Assembly: GCA_030688705.1 (NCBI GenBank)
Contig: JAUYJH010000130.1
Coordinates: 1-11,706, forward strand
Direction: 5' to 3'
From: Deltaproteobacteria bacterium
Lineage (GTDB): Bacteria > UBA10199 > SPLOWO2-01-44-7
Length of the DNA: 11,706 bases
Shown: positions 6,261 to 11,706 of the stretch, piece by piece
Layout of the letters: each line of letters begins with the position of its first letter
Position numbering within the stretch: the first letter of the stretch is position 1
Notes under the pieces: generated by a model
Told to the model about the DNA's origin: nothing
Database searches by the model: none
Seen by the model: only the letters and a program-made list of their open reading frames with translations
Position numbers and translations under genes: made by a program

Positions 6261-6737
6261 ATGTCAGGAGCAATCTCGCCCGCGCGGCGGTCTGTCGATG
6301 TAGCATTCGTTTCAACAGGTTCGTACTCCGGCCAACATTTTGAAAGCCATCTCTGTCTGCCGGAAGATGCCAACATGTCCCGATTTAGTCTGGCTTCTCA
6401 ACAGACCTTTTTTGCGAAACAGGTTTCCGGTTCGGGATCGTCTCAAGAAACCGGCGGTTCGGACGCGACAATGCCCGATCACGGAAGGCCCGGATCGGCT
6501 GATGTCGATTGGGGTTCCAGAGGGCCACAAGAAGGGGGCACATCGGCCCCGTCCCCCGATTATATCCCCTGGTACAATCCCTCTCCGTCTGATGAGCCGG
6601 GCCCGCGCACGCTTCTTTTTGGAACGGCTTTGGCAATGCTCGGAGCGGCCTTGGCATTGGCAACGCCGCAATTAAGGCTCGCCGCTATGGTCGGTATTTT
6701 GGATTTGGAAAAACAAAAACAGCCGGATATTTTATAG
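6261..6737 (+). CDS. Hypothetical protein with disordered N-terminus and one membrane segment, 158 aa
   Basis: Not recognised. The start is well supported: an AAGGAGG Shine-Dalgarno at 6249-6255, five bases before the ATG. Residues 1-50 have mixed composition. Residues 55-114 are low complexity, rich in Gly, Ser, Pro, Asp and Glu, and probably disordered. One hydrophobic segment lies at about 116-136 (L-L-F-G-T-A-L-A-M-L-G-A-A-L-A-L-A-T), followed by a short tail ending in Lys/Gln/Asp. There is no N-terminal signal sequence, so this would be a tail-region membrane anchor. The 566-aa gene starts 10 bp after its stop, so the two form one unit. The lack of homology clues makes the function unknown. 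Confidence 0.8.
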   Translation: MSGAISPARRSVDVAFVSTGSYSGQHFESHLCLPEDANMSRFSLASQQTFFAKQVSGSGSSQETGGSDATMPDHGRPGSADVDWGSRGPQEGGTSAPSPDYIPWYNPSPSDEPGPRTLLFGTALAMLGAALALATPQLRLAAMVGILDLEKQKQPDIL

Positions 6738-6747
6738 GGAGAAAATC

Positions 6748-8448
6748 ATGTCAAATAAAATAAATGCACAGCAAACACCCATCCAACTCAACGGACCGCT
6801 TGTCCGTCTGGATGGGGAAAAACCGACTCAAAGAGACGCAATTGAATTTGATCCCAAAACACTCAATACGAATATTGATCCCAAAGGGGTTCCGATTACT
6901 CCTCAAGGGCACTGTAAAGCAGTTTACCCTCTCATCAATGCACATTCCGCGGAGCAAATTGAAAATCCGGTCGGCAGGGTTTTTGTTAAAGGAACCTCTT
7001 GGGTAGTGGGGAAAATTGATCGTGGGTTTGATCTCCTCTTCAAAGGGATTGGAATTACAGATCACCATGTTTTTGAAAAAGGAATCGACCATGTTACCCA
7101 AGTCAATTCAATCGAAAATTCCGCTGTACAGCACAGCGTCCGCTGGTTGGAACGCGCCGTAGCTGCTGTTGCCGCTGTGGGCGGGTATCAATATTTCAAA
7201 ATGGCTCGCAACCCGGAGATGGCCAGTTTGACCAGACCGAAACTCGCGGGTGAAGCTTTGAAAAAGACCGGCAGCATTGTTAAAGGCAACTGGCCCCTGG
7301 GATTGGCGGTTCTTCTAACGGCAACGGGTCTGGCCTCCCATGCCTCTGAACTGTTGGACACTTTGGACCCCGAAAAAAAATATCTGCGCGGCACAAAACG
7401 CGATGTAGCCGAAGGAGCTCTCTATACTTCCTTTTTCGCAGGAGCTGCGGCATTGCTCGCATGGCCAACCAAAAAAGGTTATCGCCGGGTCAATGCCACA
7501 ACGGCAGAATGGGCCGGCAAGGCAAAGCCAATGGGCTGGAAGGCCGGTCTCGCTTTTTCAGCTTTTTACTTTGCGTGGGATATTTACTGGACCAATGCCA
7601 GCGCCCAAGAGCGTATTTTGACTTCCCCTCTCTACAATGAAAAACCGGGAACCGGCATGTACGCCATAGCCACCCCCTGGAATTTTGCAAAATGGGAAAA
7701 GGATGCTTTGATTGTTCACCCAAGCGCGGCCCATTCCCTTGCGTGGGGAACATCCGGCTACATTTGGGCCGCCCTTTTAGGGTGGGAGTTTGGCATTACC
7801 AATTTTTTTACAAAAAGAATGGGGCTGGGAACTTCTGAAACGGTTTTCCAAAAAACAGCCAAAGACTTGGCATTTATTGCAAATGGCACCAACCGTGTCA
7901 CCAGGGGATTGAGAAGCGCCTTCAGCACACTCTATACCACCAAAAGACTCGGATACACCGCTTTTGCCTCGATGGTCGGGCTTCCTTTCGGTATCGGTGT
8001 GGGGCGGGCCATGGAGATGAGCGCCAATTATTCATCCAAAGAAGCGGTCTCTGGAACGCCTTTACGGGCCGTCATTACCGGCCCTCTTTCCACGGCGGGG
8101 ACCGCTTTCTTTACCGGTCTCAACGGTTATTCCAGGGCATGGGAAGGCTACACATTCAACATGATTCCGATAAATTACACTTGGGCCGCCTGTTCCAAAA
8201 TGGGTGAAAATGTTTATCAGGTCTCCAGAAAATTGGCGGATGACTACACCGCCTCGGATGATCCGAATGAGAAGAGAAAGTTGAGAACCCTTTTGGCCAA
8301 TTTGTACCAGATCTCTTATGACAGTGGAGAAACCGAGGTGGCCGAAAATGAAAAACTCAAGATCGGACAGCTATTGGCCGGTGTTGGCATCAGCACGGAA
8401 GCCATTGAAGATGCGGTGACTCGTTATGCATCGCCAGCGGCGGAATAA
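6748..8448 (+). CDS. Hypothetical polytopic membrane protein, 566 aa
   Basis: Not recognised. GGGAGA directly after the upstream stop serves as the ribosome-binding site for the ATG at 6748. Residues 1-60 are polar and probably unfolded. Hydrophobic, Gly/Ala-rich segments lie at about 134-150, 181-200, 222-240, 264-282, 328-352, 401-420 and 440-460, several with Trp/Tyr at their edges. Two of these segments (starting near 181 and 263) share a W-x(2)-G-L-A lead and an acidic/basic tail (EKK, QER), which hints at an internal repeat. The C-terminal 60 residues are soluble and helical; the part around 525-560 (SGETEVAENEKLKIGQLL and what follows) has the spacing of a TerB-like helical domain, a weak inference. 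It converges on the 476-aa gene with 3 bp between stop codons. Confidence 0.85.
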   Translation: MSNKINAQQTPIQLNGPLVRLDGEKPTQRDAIEFDPKTLNTNIDPKGVPITPQGHCKAVYPLINAHSAEQIENPVGRVFVKGTSWVVGKIDRGFDLLFKGIGITDHHVFEKGIDHVTQVNSIENSAVQHSVRWLERAVAAVAAVGGYQYFKMARNPEMASLTRPKLAGEALKKTGSIVKGNWPLGLAVLLTATGLASHASELLDTLDPEKKYLRGTKRDVAEGALYTSFFAGAAALLAWPTKKGYRRVNATTAEWAGKAKPMGWKAGLAFSAFYFAWDIYWTNASAQERILTSPLYNEKPGTGMYAIATPWNFAKWEKDALIVHPSAAHSLAWGTSGYIWAALLGWEFGITNFFTKRMGLGTSETVFQKTAKDLAFIANGTNRVTRGLRSAFSTLYTTKRLGYTAFASMVGLPFGIGVGRAMEMSANYSSKEAVSGTPLRAVITGPLSTAGTAFFTGLNGYSRAWEGYTFNMIPINYTWAACSKMGENVYQVSRKLADDYTASDDPNEKRKLRTLLANLYQISYDSGETEVAENEKLKIGQLLAGVGISTEAIEDAVTRYASPAAE

Positions 8449-8451
8449 CGA

Positions 8452-9882
8452 TTAGAGATTTTCGCAAAGGGTACCGTAAGAAGGAATACAGAGTTGAACA
8501 GGGAGGCGGCTAGAAGCCGCCTCTTCTGCTTTGTAAGAGGCTTCAAATAAGGAACCGGCAATCATGAAAGGGATTCCCTTAAACATGACACTCCATCCCC
8601 CTTTAAGGAAAAGCGAAGAACCAAAATAGCCGAGGGTCCCCCCTTTAGAACCGATCCAATTTCCGGCATGTTCTGCAAAGCTCTGCCAAAGGGCGGGATT
8701 TTTAATCTGAAAATCGGCGACCATCCCCGAAAAACTTTGCTTAACCGTATCCAGATAAAATGGAAGATCGTCCAGTTTTCTTTGCGTCCCGCCCCAGGTC
8801 AAAGGAATGCCCCGATCCAACATTTCCAAACGATGCGGGTAATTAATTTTCGCCGCGGCGGCATCCGGATGGCCTGCAAGCCACATCTGATTTTGATGCG
8901 AATGCATCATTTTTTGCAGGGCCTCTTTTTCTTTACGCATTTCATCCATGAGATCATCAATGCCGGGCTGAACCAGGTAGCCACGAATGACGGTCTCTCC
9001 CGATTGAAACAGCGCTTCTTCACTCTCTTTTGCCCCTGTAAGCCCCAAGGTTAAAACCCATTGTCCAAAATGATTTAAGGCACGATCAAATTCCCGCTCC
9101 AGAATACTTACATAAACAACCTTTTTCTCCATGGAGAGGCTTTCACTTAACGAAAAGCTCTCCAGCAGATGATGTGTTAAAAGCAACGCTCCTTCTGGGG
9201 TAACAACCTGGTTGTATAACTTGGGCAACAGATATTCCATCATCTCTGAATTGTGGTTGTATTCTTGCGCCCATTCCATACCCGTATCTAAAGAAACCGG
9301 GTCTTGTTGAACACTTTTCAAAACTGTTTCGGGAACAGGGGTCGCTTTTGCCTCTCTTTTTTCTTCCAACTCCCATCCTGTCTTGACTGTTTTGGCAACG
9401 CCGTAACCTATTCCCAGAGGGACCGGAGCCCAACGGAGATACCATTTTTCCCGAATCCTGCTAAAACCTTTTCCCGTTATCTCGCCGACCGTTTTGAGGA
9501 ATTTTGGCGTCTCTTTGACATAGCGAATGGCAAATTTTGCCCCTTGTCCGATGTAACGCGAGCCCCCCAACAAAAATGCGGCCATGGGTCCAGCGCCACT
9601 CGCCTCAAATGCTGCCAGCCCCGCACCCAGTCCGATAACGGCTACGCCATACAAACCCCATAACCCTTTCTCCGCATTGTCGGTATTATCGGATATTTCT
9701 TGCTGGGTCAGTTTGCGCAGACGGTCTCTTGCTTGAATTAATTCTTCCGGATTTTTCGTATCGATTTGGACTAATTCGGCATCGATATCATTGTTAAGGC
9801 TATCCCAAAAATGAAGGCAATCCTTCATTTCCCTAATGGAGGTCTCGATCTCTTTTAATTGGGATTTTTGCACGATCGCCAT
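8452..9882 (-). CDS. Hypothetical membrane-associated protein, 476 aa
   Basis: Not recognised. Residues 1-70 are charged and helical, a probable coiled coil. A hydrophobic Gly/Ala-rich segment lies at about 73-95, and weaker ones at 98-112 and 151-165. The middle (190-400) is soluble and largely helical, with clustered Met/His/Glu. A second hydrophobic region lies at about 415-447. The C-terminus has two Cys residues (465 and 473). The ATG at 9882 is the best reading, but the upstream sequence has no clear Shine-Dalgarno, so the start is less certain than the frame. It lies 36 bp after the 421-aa gene and is probably co-transcribed with it. A hairpin for the opposing gene lies within its 3' coding end. 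Confidence 0.82.
   Translation of the reverse strand: MAIVQKSQLKEIETSIREMKDCLHFWDSLNNDIDAELVQIDTKNPEELIQARDRLRKLTQQEISDNTDNAEKGLWGLYGVAVIGLGAGLAAFEASGAGPMAAFLLGGSRYIGQGAKFAIRYVKETPKFLKTVGEITGKGFSRIREKWYLRWAPVPLGIGYGVAKTVKTGWELEEKREAKATPVPETVLKSVQQDPVSLDTGMEWAQEYNHNSEMMEYLLPKLYNQVVTPEGALLLTHHLLESFSLSESLSMEKKVVYVSILEREFDRALNHFGQWVLTLGLTGAKESEEALFQSGETVIRGYLVQPGIDDLMDEMRKEKEALQKMMHSHQNQMWLAGHPDAAAAKINYPHRLEMLDRGIPLTWGGTQRKLDDLPFYLDTVKQSFSGMVADFQIKNPALWQSFAEHAGNWIGSKGGTLGYFGSSLFLKGGWSVMFKGIPFMIAGSLFEASYKAEEAASSRLPVQLCIPSYGTLCENL
8503..8523 (+). terminator. Possible terminator of the 566-aa gene, inside the opposing CDS
   Basis: GAGGCGGCT (8503-8511) and AGCCGCCTC (8515-8523) form a perfect 9-bp GC-rich stem with a 3-nt loop, followed on the + strand by TTCTGCTTT. 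It lies 54 bases past the 566-aa stop codon. The T-tract is interrupted, so termination efficiency is doubtful. No T-tract follows on the minus strand. The hairpin is coding sequence for the C-terminal part (E-E-A-A-S-S-R) of the 476-aa protein. Confidence 0.4.
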
Positions 9883-9918
9883 ACATTACTGTTTTCGTCA
9901 AAAGAGGAAAAAAGTTGC

Positions 9919-11184
9919 TTATTCCAAGGCCAAAATCGGGTATTCCGAGTGGGCGTCAAAAAGCTCGTTAAGTCTATGAATGGCCAAGGGAATTTGGCCA
10001 TACGAGGCCATGGACAAGATTTCTACCAAAGGGGATTTAAAATGAAGCTTATTAAAATAGGTCACTTCGACAGAAAGCGGGGAAACTTTGCCAAAAAAAT
10101 CCTGTGTGGCAAAGGACCTGAAATCGGCCCACATTTCGCGGGCAAAACGCCATTGACGCAACAAAAGACGGCCCTCTTTTTCGGCGGCATCCTCTGTATG
10201 GCCCGTTGCCAATTCTTGTAAAACCACTTGGTGTAATTTATGTAAAAACTTTTGATGGGAACTGCTCTCAATCTGTCCCCTGATTTTTTCATAAACGACC
10301 TGAAAAGGGACCTGCAAATCGACAGGCAATTTGGAAATAGCCTGTTTTATTTTCTCATGCTCTTCTTCAAATTCATTTTTTTTCTTTTCTTTTGGATCGG
10401 TTAAAAAAGATACGGGGCCATTTTTAAACAGTATCAGGGCCTTCATTCCCATTTTAGATGCCGACCATTCTCTATCCTCTATGGTCACGTTGCCGAAACG
10501 GGGATTATTTCGGAAATCATACCAGTGATAAAATTCGTGAAATTGGACATAAATCGCCCAATCGCTGAAAAAATCGTCTTTGAAAGCGGAGAAACGGATC
10601 TTTTTCTTCAGGGCTTCGTAATCCCCCGACAAGAGAGATCCGGCGGCACTTTTGATTTCTTCAGTCTCTTGGATGTTGGGGTTGCCCAGATTGGATCGGA
10701 GTGCCTGCATAGATTGATCGACATAATTTTCAAAATCATCCGACAGGACCGGCAGTTTCCAGTTTCTAGACGCGGAGAAACCGGGGTCCTCTGCCAAACG
10801 ATAATGCATTCCTTTGGCGATATGAAATAACAGATAACTTCTGACGCGCAGTATTCTGTCAGGAATGGAATATTCCGGCAGTGCGTTGTTAAAAACGGCT
10901 ATCAGTTCTTCTTCAGGAACATTCCAAAATGAGGCCAAAGCAAGCATCTGGTTTAATCGCTGCTGTGTTGTCGGTTCCGCCAGAAAAGAGCTGGGGATGT
11001 TTTGCAAAAAAGAGGCGTGATCAAAACAGGGCTCGCCTTTTTTAATAATTCCGCTGATAATTTTTCTGTAATTGCAGTGCCAATCGGGAATAAAAAAAAG
11101 ATCATCGGGACGGCATTGCAGAAACTCACTCTGATTTGCCGTCGCGACGGAACGTTGTTTGCAAATGGGGCCTATCTCACTCAT
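9919..11184 (-). CDS. Putative HExxH zinc metallopeptidase-like protein, 421 aa
   Basis: No family recognised by whole sequence, but the motif layout is suggestive. HEFYH at 216-220 is an HExxH zinc-binding motif preceded by an aromatic/hydrophobic helix (D-W-A-I-Y-V-Q-F). Residues 350-354 (E-M-W-A-D) give an E-x3-D motif of the kind that supplies the third zinc ligand in gluzincins, 130 residues later. Between them is a charged helical insert (264-340). There is no signal peptide or membrane segment, so a cytosolic or non-Sec-exported protein is likely. The ATG at 11184 lies 6 bp after the stop of the 171-aa gene; no good Shine-Dalgarno is visible, so it may depend on coupling. Peptidase activity is inference; HExxH alone occurs by chance at some rate. 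Confidence 0.85.
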   Translation of the reverse strand: MSEIGPICKQRSVATANQSEFLQCRPDDLFFIPDWHCNYRKIISGIIKKGEPCFDHASFLQNIPSSFLAEPTTQQRLNQMLALASFWNVPEEELIAVFNNALPEYSIPDRILRVRSYLLFHIAKGMHYRLAEDPGFSASRNWKLPVLSDDFENYVDQSMQALRSNLGNPNIQETEEIKSAAGSLLSGDYEALKKKIRFSAFKDDFFSDWAIYVQFHEFYHWYDFRNNPRFGNVTIEDREWSASKMGMKALILFKNGPVSFLTDPKEKKKNEFEEEHEKIKQAISKLPVDLQVPFQVVYEKIRGQIESSSHQKFLHKLHQVVLQELATGHTEDAAEKEGRLLLRQWRFAREMWADFRSFATQDFFGKVSPLSVEVTYFNKLHFKSPLVEILSMASYGQIPLAIHRLNELFDAHSEYPILALE

Positions 11185-11190
11185 ATTTTT

Positions 11191-11706
11191 TTATCGATTC
11201 ATCTCTTTTTTAGGTTCGTTAAAGATAACCGGACAATACGGAGGAAAACAAGGAGCGACCTTTTTTTCCTGCGTTACGGATTCAAAAGTATTTAAACCGG
11301 ACCAAGTCAAATGAATCCCGGCCGACCCGCCAATGAAAGCAGCTCTTTTGAACCGGGGTGAAAGTGCGGAGACGAGCAAACCGCCGACAAGGGACCAAAA
11401 GGCCTTTTTCCATGAAAAGACCTCTTTCGTCGCCAAGATGGGCCAAGGTTGCAACAAGGCGTCAAAATCGTTGAACATTTTGTTGCAGGCCGATTGGTAC
11501 ATCACGTACTCGACGGCATTTTTTTTCGTCAACTGCTCCGCAAAATAGATTCCCACATGCGTTTTCAAATGGCGGCCATAATATCTTTTTAAATCAGCGG
11601 TGATGGCGTCGCTGCTCAACAGCCCCATGAGAATTTGATAGGCTTTTTGAACAATCTGATCCGGTGTATCTGAAAGAGGCAACGCGCGTGGCAATAGATC
11701 TTCCAT
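11191..11706 (-). CDS. Hypothetical protein with hydrophobic hairpin, 171 aa (5' end at window edge)
   Basis: Not recognised. The reading frame opens with ATG on the very last bases of the window, so the true start may be there or further upstream. Residues 1-95 are soluble and helical. Two hydrophobic stretches at about 102-116 and 121-135, split by S-P-R-F-K-R, could form a membrane hairpin. The tail after about 145 is Pro/Lys-rich with Cys153 and Cys158 in P-C-F-P-P-Y-C-P. The stop lies 6 bp before the 421-aa start, so the two genes form a unit with the 476-aa gene. Its promoter is outside the window. Confidence 0.8.
   Translation of the reverse strand: MEDLLPRALPLSDTPDQIVQKAYQILMGLLSSDAITADLKRYYGRHLKTHVGIYFAEQLTKKNAVEYVMYQSACNKMFNDFDALLQPWPILATKEVFSWKKAFWSLVGGLLVSALSPRFKRAAFIGGSAGIHLTWSGLNTFESVTQEKKVAPCFPPYCPVIFNEPKKEMNR

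Noticed and set aside
6385..6663. Open frames on the minus strand opposite the 158-aa gene
   Set aside because: The + frame has a strong Shine-Dalgarno and is 10 bp from the next gene. The minus frames have Arg/Pro-rich shadow translations.

Overview
The window looks like a chromosomal segment of a Gram-negative bacterium. The support is a lipobox-bearing LysM/M23 lipoprotein and a surE-pcm-nlpD type gene order. The Pcm, SurE and Apt sequences and the style of the dispersed repeats suggest a deltaproteobacterial-type or related uncultivated lineage. That placement is a guess from sequence style, not a phylogenetic result.

Region 1 (1-254) holds the C-terminal end of a DUF1016/YhcG-type PDDEXK nuclease on the + strand. 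It converges on apt, with a perfect 24-bp palindrome lying across the apt stop codon.

Region 2 (241-3013, minus strand) is a tight housekeeping operon read surE -> pcm -> LysM/M23 lipoprotein (NlpD-like) -> apt. surE and pcm overlap by 13 nt, pcm and the lipoprotein gene overlap by 4 nt (ATGA), and a hairpin repeat separates the lipoprotein gene from apt. SurE (nucleotidase), Pcm (isoaspartyl repair) and the NlpD-like cell-wall protein form a well-known neighbourhood. Here apt takes the place where gammaproteobacteria carry rpoS.

Region 3 (3014-3167) is a short gap containing a cruciform, MITE-like element of about 87 bp flanked by a perfect 10-bp direct repeat, which looks like a target-site duplication.

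Region 4 (3168-11706) is a block of six genes I do not recognise. A 913-aa membrane protein (minus) diverges from a two-gene + strand unit (158 aa, 566 aa) across a 351-bp AT-rich regulatory region. That region has a sigma54-like GG-N10-GC element and three copies of an AAATAGTTG motif. The + unit converges, with only 3 bp between stop codons, on a minus-strand unit of three genes (171 aa at the window edge, 421 aa, 476 aa). The 421-aa protein has an HEFYH (HExxH) motif followed 130 residues later by E-x3-D, the layout of a gluzincin-type zinc metallopeptidase. Five of the six proteins have internal hydrophobic segments, and none has a classical N-terminal signal peptide. The simplest reading is a lineage-specific membrane-associated module with a protease-like component. 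Its function is unknown, and calling the six genes one system is inference from layout.
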